64,000 bases of DNA. Source: Kudoa neothunni. Lineage: Eukaryota; Cnidaria. The notes beneath the pieces were generated by a model, which was not told the DNA's origin, did no database searches, and was given only the letters and a program-made list of their open reading frames with translations. Shown one piece after another: positions 36,884 to 49,991 of this stretch. The stretch covers positions 16,678,001 to 16,742,000 of the forward strand of contig OZ199838.1 of assembly GCA_964304625.1 (NCBI GenBank), written 5' to 3'. A program made the position numbers and the translations under genes. Within the stretch, counting starts at the first letter, position 1, and each line of letters opens with the position of its first letter.

Positions 36884-37619
36884 ATGTCAAACCAAAATCC
36901 TTACAACCAAAAAAACTCATACCCCTCTAATGCACCATATGAGTACCAGCCATCCCCTGGACAACCCAATCAAGGTTACGCTCATCCAAGTCCTCAACAA
37001 CACTACCCACCCACAGGCTATAATCCTTATCCTGGAGCAATGCCTCCTAACTATCACCCAGCCCCGTCTCCACAACAACCTCCTAATTATCCCTTGCAAC
37101 AAGGGAGCATGCCGGGATATCCTCAGTATCCTTGCCCGCCGGCCACCTACAATACAATGCCCCCGCCATCTATGGCGAATCATCCAACGCAACCTGTTGG
37201 CTATAATACAATGCCAGTAGCTCCTCCCGCGTACAACCAAACTTTAACAAGCCACCCACAGAATCCTGGTAGCTATTCGAATCCATATTCATCAAATAAT
37301 ATGTATTATGTGCAAGGTGGTATTCCCTATCCTCAACAGTATTTTGGAGGGCCGGGTTCGAGTCCTCAAAAAAAATTCAAAATTCGTAATTTTTTAATTT
37401 TTTAAACATCAATAAATGTGTACAGAGATGACACCGGAGCAGGAAGCACTTAAAAAGACCGATAAGAATGCTTACAAACTACTTAAAAAACAACTTAAAG
37501 AAGAACATGCTCGGCAGTTTGGTTACAATGAAGCATATTACAAAAAAGAGAAAAAGGACTTGAAAGAAAAGAAAGACAAGAAGGATAAAAAAGACAAAAA
37601 AGATAAGCATAAGAAGTAA
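36884..37619 (+). CDS. Pro/Gln/Tyr-rich protein with lysine-rich tail, family unassigned
   Basis: Two exons (36884-37385 and 37426-37619, 40-base intron) give about 231 residues. The start is the ATG at 36884 (MSNQNPYNQKNSYPSNAPYE); an upstream in-frame GTG is not needed. Residues 1-160 are low complexity, built from Tyr-Pro, Pro-Gln and Asn-Pro units (GYNPYPG, PPNYHPAPSPQQPPNYP, YGQ-like XYPPX repeats). After KKFKIQ, which is formed across the splice, comes a predicted helix (MTPEQEALKKTDKNAYKLLK, RQFGYNEAYYKKE). The end is an almost pure Lys/Asp tail (KDKKDKKDKHKK). XYPPX-type N-termini occur in several phase-separating or membrane-coat proteins, but no diagnostic domain is visible. The frame is clean and codon use is normal. 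Confidence 0.75.
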
Positions 37620-38802
37620 AATATATGTTAGCTGGATGGTTTGTTCATTGAATGTACACTTTGTTTTTATTTTAAGCCAACGCATGCTTTCATTAGATTT
37701 TTACGGGAAAAAATTTCCTACAGGATGGATGAATAGCGGACAAAGTTGCATTAAACTTGTTAATTATATGGATGTTGAAAACAGGCATTAATGATTCTAA
37801 TAAATCTTTACAAATTCAAAGCTTTTTAATTTAGTTTAGCAGCATTATAGTGATGGAAGTATTTATAATTCGTGATGTTCAACTTAATTATTCCAAGTTA
37901 AAATCATAGAGTTACCCTATCTAAATATATTCTCAATTTTTCGTATATCTATTACTCTTGATTTAACTATTAACATAAAACGCCAGTAAATGACTTTTTC
38001 TGTCTCAGAAATTAGCGGATTCAATTTTTTTGCAACAATACGATTTATTTACGCTGTGTTTTAATTTGAATGTTACACCTTTCTCTAGTACAAGAGATAA
38101 TCTGGATTAATCTTGAGCTAAAGTCGACTCTAGTCTAAATTAATTCATTAGAAAACCATTTTTTAATAAAAAGTACGGAAAATTTTGAAATGTATTATTT
38201 TACATCAAATATTATTAGACAAAATCTAGTTTTTTAAATAAATGCATTTTTTTCATCCATATGAGAAAATAAAAATACCACTTATATTAATATCACGCAT
38301 GCGCGATGTGGATATTTTAAATATACTCTATTCACTTTTATCTCATCTCATTCAAGTCACTATAAACTTATTTCCAATATGTATATAACATCTAATCAAC
38401 GTACGAATGATATCAAAAATATGCTATGATTTTTTTTATTTTAAAACATAATGAGGAGATTATGCATATTTATAAAATTTTCCAAACTAAAATTCATTCA
38501 AAAAAATAAAGGTAACTATAAATCAACTCGCGCAATTATCACCAAAAATTATCTACAACCAAGACCAATTAGAAAATTAACAAAATATTGCACTACAAGA
38601 AATATTTTACGCACAAACATACTAAGATTAATTTAGTTAGAGGATATTTTGAATTAAAATTTCTTAGAAAAATAGCAGCTAAAAAATCACGCGTGAAAAT
38701 AAAGAACAACAATCCGATTTGATTTAATGAACAGACTACCGAAATAAGGTACAATTAATAATGTACTGATTAAACGAATTGATATTCTTTTAAAAAATAC
38801 AA
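37620..38802. other. Intergenic DNA between the Pro-rich gene and XPO1
   Basis: Two genes converge here. One weak small frame (38451-38636) and an NRF-1-like motif at 38296-38305 are listed separately. Otherwise AT-rich with nothing recognisable. Confidence 0.4.
38451..38636 (+). CDS. Possible small basic protein, 61 residues
   Basis: An ATG frame starting MRRLCIFIKFSKLKFIQKNK and continuing through NYLQPRPIRKLTKYCTTRN is very basic, as mitochondrial ribosomal or matrix proteins often are. CGCATGCGCG at 38296-38305, one or two mismatches from an NRF-1 site, lies about 150 bases upstream. A GT at 38511 could be a splice donor. No family match is recognised, and an AT-rich random frame of this size is possible. 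Confidence 0.22.
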   Translation: MRRLCIFIKFSKLKFIQKNKGNYKSTRAIITKNYLQPRPIRKLTKYCTTRNILRTNILRLI

Positions 38803-41800
38803 TCAATCTTCCATGCCGAAAATGTTTTGCTCCTGATTGGTGACTGGTAACGAGTTTTTATGGAATGAACCACCAACGATCGCCCGTTGTTGGTTCTTTT
38901 TATTGAGTTCGCTTTGAAGTTCAGATATATACTCCTCAATAAATAAATCTTTGCTGCCTTGAGCCTGCATTATCTATTATTGCGACAAGTGTTAGATTTA
39001 ATAACAGATAGTATACACAAGACAAGACGAGATATATATAAGCATGTAAAAGTATGAGTAAGAGTAGTACCTTGGTTTGAAGAATAAAATCGGTCAGATG
39101 AACTACAAATTTGTCCTTGTTTTCCGTTAGAGCAAACAAGCCCTCAATAAAAACTTTGACTTGTTCTCTAGAGGTAAATAATAGAAAGAGTATGTATAAA
39201 AACTAAATTATACCCGAGAAGATTGCTGAAGGCGTTGCCAATAAGCTGTACTAAATAGTTTTTGACAACAATCTAGTCATAAGAAAAAATTTAAAAAACT
39301 AGAATAAAAAAGAAAAAAACCTACCGTGTTATTGGCTACATTGTTATCGATATCAGGGAAGAGAGGAAATTGTAGAATGTTGCTTTCCAAAATAACAATC
39401 ATACTGGCGATAATTCTAGCGTGATATTCGATTACTGAAGCCTGAGTCGAGTCAGTGATAATAGAAAGAATGTGCGTCATCATGCTTATGTAGTAGGTTT
39501 GGAAAAAATTTTGACTGATAGGCAAAAAGCAATATTCAGATAACGAGAAGTTATGGAACAATTTGAATAGAACTTTTAGACCGGTTTCAGCCACATCAGG
39601 CATGGAGTGTTTGAAAGCCCATATGACACACTTAACCACAAGATCCATATCACCTTGTGGGAGTTCGATCAGCGCGGTAAAGCAGCACGACGAAATCGAT
39701 TCAAGCAATTTGAAAAAATGCCTACGATGTTCTGGATACTCCATGAAATCTTTGTCGATCAACATCACCGTGCTGTTAAAGGTGTACTTGAGAATAGCGG
39801 GAATAAACGGTTTGGCTTGTTCTTTCAGTTGGTTGACCAGAGTGTCCACCAGAATGAGCAATTCGGGATCCTTGGCACCAGCAGCTGAAGTTTCATAATC
39901 CGGAAGAACAGTATTCACAATAAACGGCACATAGCGACCAACAATAATGCTAATATCGGAGGAATTTTTTACACAATGTTCAAGCAGTTTCAGAGTTTCG
40001 CGTTTCACCGATCGAAGTCGCTTAACTACTACCAATTTGGTAGCTTGGTCGCCCTGCTGGAGCACAATCTGTGAAATACGTTCGCTGAGAATCTGATAGA
40101 TATGACTGAGATCAGGCTCTAGATAGCTCATTTGAGCTTCGTATACATCATCTAATGAGCTGCTGACAGCACAGTTCAATTTGAGAAAACTGGACAAACA
40201 TTCCAATGTCTCTGGTTCGAAAATCGCATCATTGTTCTGTACGCACTTTTGAAGGACTTTACGCCATTCGCTATTTGAATCGTCAAGCAAAAGATTCAAC
40301 AATCGCTGTTTCTCTTTCAAATTTTGGCATGCACACAGCATAAATCCAATAGACTTGTAGACTGAATGCACCTGATGGGGTTGCAGGTCACAGATAATTG
40401 TGCTAAGTTGAACACAAATCTTCTCCACAAACAACCCATTTTCTTCCTCCTGTAATGTGACAAACTGATGTGCGCATTTCTGTGAGATTTTCATAAAAGT
40501 GTCACAGGCCATGTCTTGAACTCCTTCGTGGAGTTCGTGCATAAATTCAAACAGCTTGTTTACCACAGTGGATAAAAATTTCCAATACGAATTCAAAAAT
40601 CGTGGATACTTCCTCACCACATACATAATATTGGAGGCAACAAGTGCTTTGTTGTTTTTACCGGACATTTTCTCGCACAACGCCAACAACTCGCGTATTA
40701 CAGTGACAATAAAACGACGCTCCTCTTCAACCATAAATGCACCACTGATCGAACCAACCGACCAACACAGTGTATTCACTTTCTTCCAGCTGAACTGACA
40801 ACTATTCATACTCTCCATAAGGATGTTCTCCATGATTTCACGGGTACCGGCGGCGTCAATCTGAGTCAAATTTAACAATGTGAACCGACATTGGTTGTAA
40901 TGATCGATTGCAGCGGTATCTTTCATAAACTCACGAATAACTTCACCTGTGTCGGTTTCAACAATAATAACTTCTTCGGGTCGCGCCATATTCGAAATTA
41001 CACAATGGATCAACTAAATGTAAAATAGCGATGAGAACGTTACTATTTGATGAATGACGAAATTAGATATGCGGTCTCTTTTTTACAAACATGAGTTTAA
41101 TTCATTTTTTAGATCAAATAAATTTTTCATAAATACTACAGCGGGAAAATTAAAAATTCAATATTAATTTCCGATGATGAATAAAATTGGAATAAGTAAT
41201 AAGTGAAGGTGCATGTTAATTTAATTGTTAGAACTTTTATGTTAAATACGGTTGTCATATCGATTTTGTAAATTGACATAACTGAAACGATTGCAAATAA
41301 CCTTGAAAGTTGTTTTAAACTTTTTTTAATTCATTAGGATTAGATTAATCCAAAAAAGCATTAATTAAGAAATATTTTAAATTATTTATAGATAAAAAAT
41401 AAGTGTTGCCTTAAATAATTCCGATGCACGTGCGAGAAAGGAGAATTTTTTACAAATGGAAACGTATTACTGTACATTAAACTCTAAACTGTGGGAAAAA
41501 ATCCAAAATATTACAATGAAGCCCAATTAAACGAGTCAATTACAGTGAAACAAGATTATAGTAAGGTCTCGATATTGGAAAGTTCTCTTTGGTTTCAAAA
41601 ATTAGGCAATACTGAGTTTTTACGTGTGCGTGGATGCAAACAAAAAATTTAAATTTATTACATTAATAATTACTCATTTTTTAAATTATATTACCATCTT
41701 AGTGCATTAAAACATGTAAATTAGGGAATTCTTTGTTAAGTTGTTCCTATAAACATACTTAGAGGCGAATCAATGTATATTTTATTTCTTACCTTAAAAC

Positions 41801-44800
41801 ATTTCAATAATCTCTTCGAATGTAATGTCATATCTTGATAAAAATTTAAAAACTGGCTAATTTATTAGAAGAAAGTTCGATAATGTATTCAATTTCATTT
41901 CCTTCCGCTGTGCTATACTATGCTATAGTTAATTGTTAAATTTTTCTGCATAATGAAACGACAAACACAACGAGATCATTAAAAATATCTTTAATCATGA
42001 AATCGCCGGTATTTTAAACGGAATATCTTAAACGCAAATTTGAATATTTATGTTAAAAATTTGGAGATCTATAAAAAAGGTCATATTTAGGATAGAACAA
42101 TTTTTATGTCAAATTCGATAAATCTTAGCAGCCCACCTAGTGTTTAAAATATCTAAACAAAGTAACAATGAGAGGATATTTTGTTGTACAAGTATTCTAG
42201 GCCATCCTAATCCTAAAATTCACATAATTCCAAAACAAATGAGTCGTCGAGCTAGGATTAGGACCGTTATAGTAGAAGAGAATAAAATCTATATCAACAC
42301 GTTAAATCTGCCTTTGGATGTGAAGGAAATTGAGCTACGAGGAACAAAAATCTCTCTATTTCGCTGGAAATAATTGGATTAAATTAAGAAACCGTTCACC
42401 AATTAACACTCAGAAGATATTTTATAGAAAAATCATTGGTTTCCTTAAAGCTAGTTTGTTTTCAATGTAGTCATGGTACGTACAAAAATTTCCCTTTTCC
42501 TAGAACTATATGGAGCCAATCCCCAACATGTCCACATCTACATCATTTTGAGTTTTATTCTTAAAAATAATTCTCGAACCCAATTCCCATGTAACAGAAC
42601 CATTTTATCTGGTTTTAATACATTTGTAGAATTATTTTTTTAAGTATCTATAAATGTATAAATGGATACCACAAATTTCTCACTAACTCGTTTGAATTTG
42701 AATTTAATTTATTGTTTTCACATTAAAAAGGGCTTTAAAATAAAAAAAAATTATTACCATTTTCTGACGATTAAACTCATTTATTCGAATTTTAATAACT
42801 TGGTATTTTACCAATTTGATGAATTAGATAATAATCGGTAGACCGAAATTATTTCCATCTAATCTCTCGTTGTAACCAACCATTATTCTGTCGTTTTAAA
42901 TCCTTCAAGTCTTTATGATTTAAAAGATTTTTTAGTTAGAGATGTAATTTAATCGTTAATTTTACTGTTTTGGTAAAAATTAGATACATGATCGAATAAG
43001 CAGTTTTAAATTATTGGAACTATAATATGTACCCTTATTCGACATGTTAAAATGTATCGCCTTCATAGTTTTTTTTAAAATAATTGAGTTGATTTCTAAA
43101 ACTGAACAATTTCAAATTTCTCATCCAATAAATGGTTGGAGTTAATTATCGCATCTTTGAAATAAGTTAAATTAGAGATTCTGAGATTAGATTAAACCAT
43201 AAAAAGTGGTTATTAGTTGCAAAATAGTACGTACGACCACAAAATTCCAATTTTTTAACTATCAGATATAAATTTCCTTAAAATATGGTATAGATTCCTC
43301 TGAATAATTAATAACAACTGACACCCATGAGTGAACATATTGAATAATAAATAAATGGTAAGTAATCATCATCGTACTTACACGAGTATTCAGAACTTAC
43401 TGTATTTTCATTAAAAAGATCAACTCTCATGACTAATATAATAAAATTCAAAAAATTCTGTTTCTAATCATATTCAACAAAAACGTATGATGTGTTTTTG
43501 AGACGCGCAAACATTAAAATTATTGTTTGAACAGGTAATAGGAATCTCATTTAAATTCGAATAATCCGCTGCATTTTTCACTGAGGACAAATTATGCGAA
43601 ACCAAAAGTAAATGATCACACTGTTTTTATAACAATAAAAACAAACTAGTCAGAATATATAAAATCTACTGTAAATGCTAACAATTTTTTGCCGAAAAGA
43701 CATCACAATAATAATTAAAAACATTTCCTCTAATAATTAATCCATTATGGAAAAACATTTCTAAGGTTTCGTTCGTTGTTTAATTGATTAACAGGTTACT
43801 ATAATAATGTTTTTATATAATTTTACAAAACCTGAAATTTAAAAATTAAATTCTTGAAAATTCAAATTGACTAAAAATATGAATAAAAAATGATGAATTT
43901 TTGTTATGCGGATAATATTCACTAAATAAATCAGAATTAAGTAAAGAGCCGCATATCAAATTTGGGTCTGGTTAGATTAAACACTAGTAATGTTTAATTC
44001 TTCTAGTGATCCAAAGTTAGGTAAAAAATGGCTCGGTGTGTACCTACCCGTTTTATGTATGAAGAAAATTGAAGCAACTTGTTGTTGGGAGGAGGAAGAG
44101 ATTTCATGGAGGCGTTCAGATAAGAAGACCATTCCAACCAAAATTCCATACAACTCTTGTATATTTCAACATCGTCCAAATAGGACAATGCTAACAGCAC
44201 TTCAAATCCCTACCAACACATGAAACATTATAGATATCAATTAAAATTATATCTACAGCATCAAATGCGGGATGAATATCGGTTTGATTTTCGTAGTAGG
44301 CCAGTGTATTGTAGTGTAGCCGCAAGTAGTTAGAAAAGCAAACAGCAAGTTTGTTAATGAATTTCAACTGTAATGAGCCGCCCATTTTATATAATTCTTC
44401 GTATGAATTGGAGGAAGGAAACAACTAGACAATTTAATGATTCACGTTGGTTACACACATGACAAAAGGAAAGGCCACTTATAAAAAAAATACGATAATA
44501 AAAAAGCACACACACGCAAAAAGTCTGTTTTTTCAAAATTTAGAGATCAAAAATAGTTCCCGCGCATACTAAATACCAAATCGCGTACGTCTTAACGTAA
44601 TTATATTCAGTCCACAAATATCCCAATTTATATTTCAAACTATATCCATGCTGTTTATATAAAATCTCAAGAGTGAATGTAGCAATCGCGCAAGAACAAT
44701 TAACTATAGTTATATATATCACCAAGGGATAAAAATGATTCCAACTAATCAAATAAATTCATTATGATTAGCTTCTCAAGAACCCCAATTACTGAATTAC

Positions 44801-47800
44801 TGAATTACCGAATTACCGAATTACTTAATGTTTTTGTTTTATGTTAAAACAATGAGTTACTACTAAACACATGTGTTATAAACAAATGAGACCATTTGAC
44901 TAAAAAAAGGTTAGTCTACGTCAGCTTGTTGAATTTAAATCTTGTAAACAGAAATTCATTTTTCAACTATAGCAACGTACAGTAACGTACAGTAAGGTAC
45001 GATAACGTAAAAAGGGCAAAAACTTAAAAAACTAAATTCCCGATCCATTCAAATTCCTAAATCCTTTATTTATTAAAATATCAATCAAGAAATTTACCTG
45101 AGAGTTCAAAAAACAACTGAATATAAGAATGATAAATTTTCAATGTACAGTCGACACTCTATTATCCGGAAAATTTTGGACCAGCGAGATTCCGGTTAAT
45201 CGAACATAAACAATGCCATATGCGGGCATATTCTAAAATCTTCACTTAGAGGATTGTTTACTTGATTTTTAAACAATTTCTGCTATTTATTGCGTCAAAT
45301 AATTAAACTTCTGCTACTTAAATTAAAAATATTGGCATATCTATAAAATAAGAATATGGAGATCCAAAAAGAACAAAACAGTAATTAATTATGGGAGACA
45401 AACACGTCTACAAAAGAGTAATCTACTTTTTTAAATAATTTATATAAGAACTGCATGCTTAACATAAAAATTTTTGTTTTAAATATTGCATTGGTATATA
45501 TGCTACAATGTATATGTTGTACGGTGAAGGGGTGGTACTTTTACTGGGAACTATGATTAAATAGATGTTCGATTAATCGAGATTTCGGATAATCGAACAT
45601 GAATTATCTACACGTAATTTCAGCAAAATCCAAATAGAATTTAAAATATCTTAAAGATAGCGCGATTTTCGGATAAACGAGGTCGATAGGTCAATAGAAA
45701 TTGTGTATGAATTTTTTATTCTTTACTGAGATAATTGAAGAGAGTGTCACAAGAAACAACCTCAAAGTAATAATCTCCACTAATTTTAATAAGTGTTAGG
45801 ATACTTTTTCGTAAAGTCAATATCACAGAATCAAAATTATCCAAACGTAAAGTCGAAAAAAAATCCACCAAAATTAACAAGTCATGGAAAAAAGTAGTAA
45901 AAATGTTTTAATTAACCTTACAAGGTCACTAAAACCCCATCTTCGGAGGTTTTTTGGGGTCAATTAAACCCAGATTATTATTCGTTAAACTAGTTACAGA
46001 AATTGTTACCGATTCAATTTTATGGCACTTTTGATTTCTACCGATTAGTTTTCAGTAAAACAACGTGAAATATAACAATTAATCCTGTTAAATCATTTAC
46101 GAAATTATTCGTTAGCTATTAGGAAATGGTCGTAAAACGTAAACCACTGTTTAATAGCTAATTAACTGTTTAAAATAATAATTCGGGTTCTTTTTTATGA
46201 AAAATATTTTAATTTTCTGTAAACAACAATTTAATACATATTTTCATTTAGACCGTAATATTTTTTCAGTTTGTTTTTTTTAAACAAAAAAGCACGAAAC
46301 CCCGCCTTTATCCGATTATACAAATATATTGATTCGAAGAATCCCTTTAAAATCACTTCAAAAACACACCTATAATGTGAGGTTAATCCATAGGAAGGAC
46401 GAAGCCAAAATATTCTTAAAGGAAATCGCACAACCTCTCTCTCACAAATCAAAATCTGCAGAAACGGGAACGTTAAAGAAAAATCACCATATTTAGGTAT
46501 TTAGGGATCCAGACTAATAATTTTCGAATAGCCGAAAAATACGTCGATACGAACATATGAATATATGAATATTGTCCTCGAGGAATCGATAAAAAAACTC
46601 AACCCACATGCTAATATTGCAAAAAATACTATTGCTCAGTTCATTCATCGAATAAATATAAGAAATGTTCAAGTAATTCGATAATTCGGTTCAAATTTTT
46701 AAAATTATATATTTTTTCACATGAAATATATAGTATTCAATTATTTATTAGCAAAAACAAAGTAGGTAAAATGTTATTTGCCATACGATAATTTGCGAGA
46801 AGCACCCGAGATTATTAATAAGGTATTAACACAGATTAGATGATATATTAATCACTATTTTATCAAAGAATTAGGGGATAAAATTAAGAAAACATCACTT
46901 CTTTGCCATTTGAATAATTTTCATAGTATAACAGTAAAATAAAAACTTGGGGTCAATTTGACTCCAAGAGTCCTTCGAAGATAAAATTTTGTTTCATACT
47001 ATTCTTGTGTTTATTTTTCCCCAAATTTTGTTATTACATACTGTACAAAAATTTAGAGAAATTATAAATAGTACACCAAGAGTAATATTGATATTAATTA
47101 TACTTTGAGGTAAATTTGACCCAAAAGTCTTCGGAGGATTAATTTACAAAACTCGTTTATCGTTAATATGAAAAATAGACCGAAATATATATCAACAAAA
47201 AATAACCAAGTTTTACAAGTTCAGATAAATTTTGGCCTATTTTCTATTTTAAGAGTTGTTGAATATCATCGGCTTTTGAATTTTAATTGTTCAGGGAGTC
47301 AATGTTTTGAGCATTAATTGATTAAAACAATATTAATCAATTAAAAATTATTCTCAAAAAATAACTATAGTGGATAACCGTTGGTGCGTAATCCCCTCGG
47401 GAACGATATAAAAATTGCGTACTAAACATTGCAACCAATGTGCAAAGTTAAAAACGTACACACAGTTATTATTGTTAATTGTGTTATTTTTATTTTTCGC
47501 CATGAGTAATACAGCTTATGGTTAGATTAGAATAACTAAAAATGCATTATTACGATTATTTGACTCAAAATAATTTGTAAATTTTATTTCAACCACATTA
47601 TTAGGTAAAAAAGTATATCATTTTACATGACGATCAAATTTAATAAAAAGTCTTCTCAATGAAGTCATAAATATTATTATATTCCCTATTAATTTTTAGG
47701 GGAATGAGAAAAATGTTTTTATATTTTGACCCCAACGATTTTAAAAAGTTCACCTTACTATCAGTCACTATCCTATCATTATCACTATCACTATCATTAT

Positions 47801-49719
47801 CACTATCACTATCAAATTTGGATATTGCGTATACTGTAGAATGTCTAATGAAGATTATCAACGTGCTGCTGTTAGATACATACACACGCGCGGTTTGATC
47901 CAAAAACATTTAAAATTCTTGCTTTTTCGTAATCATACAAATATTTAGAATGTATCATATAAACTTTGAATAGGTCGTTTTGGTGAAAGCGCATATTATC
48001 GGTTACCACCTACTGTGATTACTTTAAAAAGTAGTAAAAATAATAATTTGTTTCCTCAATTTACACAATTCAATTATAGTAAATAGCAATGCCAATTACT
48101 ATTACTACTACTACTACTTCTTACTATTACGGTACACGCAAGCATTAGTTCTATTAGCAACTATTGTATTAGATAATTGCACGGTTATTCTATACATTGG
48201 AAATGGCCTTTCCGTTGTGTTAAAAAGCAAATTACTATTTTCAACGTTTGATTAAGCATGATAAAAATCGTACGCTGCTGATCAGGATACTTCAAATCCA
48301 CCAGTTGGGCAATTTCAGCAAAGAGCTCAATAACCGAAAAAGCGTAGTTAGGATCTGGAAGGTACTAAAACAGTCAATCGTCTTAAACAAGTCATCCACA
48401 CAATAGAAAATACTCTGTTAATAATGGTTGGGAGGATTTCAGTTTCAAAAAGATAATTTTGAGGGCACCATTGTACAAAACGACTTAAAGCCTAAACAAA
48501 ATCGTATCCACAACAAAAAAATGTCGCCACCTCTAGAGTTTCTTTTATCAGCTCGGGAGATGGTGTTCGATCCTATTCAACCAAACCAAGTATAAGTAAA
48601 ATAAGTAAAGTATAAGTAAAATAAGTAAAGTATAAGTAAAATAAGTAAAGTATAAGTAAAATAAGTAAAGTATAAGTAAAATAAGTAAAGTAAAGTATAA
48701 GTATATATCAATCCAATCAACGATAAAATGAAACAACCTACCAAAATGGCCACACAAAGTTGGAAAATATCATTGAAATTGGCTGTCAATCTACACACAC
48801 GACGTTAAGATCAATTCGAGTATCGCACTGATAGGCTAGTAATAACAACAAAAACTCACTGATTTTTTAAATGACGAGCTTTAATATGCATGATCCTTCC
48901 ATTGGAGTAAACAAAAATCTCCTCGCTAATAACAAGTCATTAAACATCACTCAATTAATTCCAACAACAGGATACCTCAATGTCTTCAATATCGTCATAC
49001 AAATGACACAAAGGTTTTCATTGGTGATAGAATGACCAATCAGATCGGTAACAAACGAAGACCATCTGGTTGGCCATTCAACCTTCACAATCTCAACCAC
49101 TACAGATATCAATCTTTTTAGGATGAGTTTCGGACCCTTTTCAAATTTTCAAATGAGTTTTAACACAGCCACAAAATCCACATTCAATTAAAGAGTCACT
49201 TACAGCTGCCAACGAAGAGTCTCCTCCCAATTTGGTGATCAGTCCAACAACCATCGCACGTAATACTAATGAATAGGTTGGAGAATAGAACAGCGTGTGG
49301 TAACTATTACCTTCTCGATCATCATCACTCAAAACCTGCCAACGAGATCTTATCACATGTTCCAACAGTTGAAGCGCATAGAACTATAAATTATCCATCA
49401 AACCAACCAACCTACAACACTTGTCACTTGTGATTGAGTGGACTCAGAATTGAACAATACTGGCTGTATTGCTACTAATGAACGTTCGTGTTGTTTAAAG
49501 TTGTCGAGAACTTCTTGAGAGCCGGTCCTCTACAAGGGCACACACATATAATCTCATACTGTATGGAAAATGGGAACACGTTGCATAATATCTTACCAAA
49601 TTTTTATCTCCACTCAACGCATACTGAACCAACGAATCAACCACTGAAACATCAAATTCATCCGATGCGTTGTATAGTTTTAATTTCAACTGTTCGATGA
49701 TTTGGATTGTGTTACTCAT
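38803..49719 (-). CDS. XPO1: Exportin-1 (CRM1), nuclear export receptor
   Basis: About 17 exons run from the ATG at 49719 (MSNTIQIIEQLKLKLYNASD) to the stop at 38803-38805. Recognised parts include YALQLLEHVIRSRWQVLSDD, KVEWPTRWSSFVTDLIGHS, LSEEIFVYSNGRI, RFVQWCPQNYLFETEILPTI and VEIYKSCMEFWLEWSSYLNA. One large exon (41013-39325) holds MARPEEVIIVETDTGEVIRE and the NES-groove region (NKALVASNIMYVVRKYPRFL, HEGVQDMACDTFMKISQKC). The Cys in ACDTF is, as I recall, the leptomycin-reactive one. Terminal exons give EQVKVFIEGLFALTENKD and DLFIEEYISELQSELNKKN. The frame is open throughout and length is normal for the family. CRM1 with RanGTP exports NES cargo and snRNA/rRNP. Most introns are 50-100 bases, but those at 41014-44048 and 44426-48226 are about 3.0 and 3.8 kb and contain transposon relics. 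Confidence 0.94.
41546..41640 (+). repeat. Repeat family B terminal fragment in XPO1 intron
   Basis: AGTAAGGTCTCGATATTGG at about 41560-41578 and the following TTTTTACGTGTGCGTGGA-like block match the left end of the full element at 59849. The rest of the element is lost or too diverged. Confidence 0.6.
42140..42373 (+). CDS. Orphan 77-codon frame in XPO1 intron
   Basis: The frame reads CCTSILGHPNPKIHIIPKQM, SRRARIRTVIVEENKIYINT and LNLPLDVKEIELRGTKISLF. It is less AT-biased than its surroundings. The last part has the cadence of a leucine-rich-repeat N-terminal cap (Asn-Leu-Pro, then x-x-Leu-x-Leu-x-x-x-x-I), opposite in strand to XPO1. It may be an exon relic of another gene. No flanking exons were found. 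Confidence 0.25.
   Translation: MFKISKQSNNERIFCCTSILGHPNPKIHIIPKQMSRRARIRTVIVEENKIYINTLNLPLDVKEIELRGTKISLFRWK
45148..45693 (+). mobile_element. pogo/Tigger-like MITE in XPO1 intron
   Basis: The left end, after a TA, is CAGTCGACACTCTATTATCC, typical of the pogo/Tigger superfamily. A GATTCCGGTTAATCGAACAT block follows, mirrored near 45570-45600 by GAGATTTCGGATAATCGAAC. The right end is a degenerate TTTTCGGATAAACGAGGTCG at about 45665-45685. Nothing inside codes for a transposase. Confidence 0.72.
45912..47142 (+). mobile_element. TTAA-bounded piggyBac-like MITE(s) in XPO1 intron
   Basis: TTAA occurs at 45912-45915 and 47139-47142. Palindromic GGGGTCAATT(A/T)-type motifs with an adjoining CTTCGGAGG occur at about 45937-45970, 46950-46980 and 47110-47138. 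The motif is the same architecture as the MITEs at 4871-5400 and 58405-59537, but the sequence is closer to piggyBac 2 (GGGGTCTATT). The outer borders are approximate, and two overlapping copies are possible. Confidence 0.5.
47745..48010 (+). repeat. Repeat family C, copy 2, split by an (ATCACT)n run
   Basis: It matches copy 1 at 31060-31460 in the AAAAGTTCACCTTACTA, GCGTATACTGTA and ATAAACTTTGAATA-GTCG-TT blocks. A hexamer run of the CACTAT/CATTAT type (about 47763-47815) interrupts it. Downstream of the shared ATG it reads MSNEDYQRAAVRYIHTRGLI on the plus strand. Confidence 0.55.
48590..48705. repeat. Minisatellite in XPO1 intron
   Basis: Six or so tandem copies of a 20-base unit of the type AGTAAAATAAGTAAAGTATA. 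It lies entirely inside a short XPO1 intron, between exons encoding FQLCVAIL and DRTPSPELIKETLE. It produces long but meaningless frames (YFTYFTYTLL). Confidence 0.9.
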
Positions 49720-49991
49720 ATCGACGGGCAAAACAACCGTTTATGGTTTATGTAAGATGAACTGCGTGCGCAAAAGCGGTACACTGCGTGATGCGTGAAC
49801 GCGCAAAATTAGGATTAGCACATCCGAGTCAAACCTCTGTGTGAGCGGTATCCGCTCAAATATGCGCGATCCTAACCAATCCTCCGTTTAATGATTAATG
49901 CTAACAATAATCTGCAACTGAGCATGCATGCGCCCAATTAACTATGTTAACTACACAATAATAACAACAATAATTGTATAAAGCTATAAAA

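Noticed and set aside
36917-37240. Arg/Trp-rich minus-strand frame and a second plus-strand frame
   Set aside because: Both are shadows of the Pro/Gln-rich repeat coding region of the 36.9 kb gene.
39563-39898. Plus-strand frames of 93-111 codons
   Set aside because: Antisense to the large XPO1 exon, whose protein is strongly conserved.
44540-44752. 70-codon minus frame rich in hydrophobic residues within the large XPO1 intron
   Set aside because: It does not continue the XPO1 sequence and resembles nothing. The XPO1 exons on either side join directly in sequence order.
48548-48798. Tyr/Leu/Phe-rich minus frames
   Set aside because: They are translations of the AGTAAAATAAGTAAAGTATA minisatellite and of its edges, not genes; true XPO1 exons flank it.
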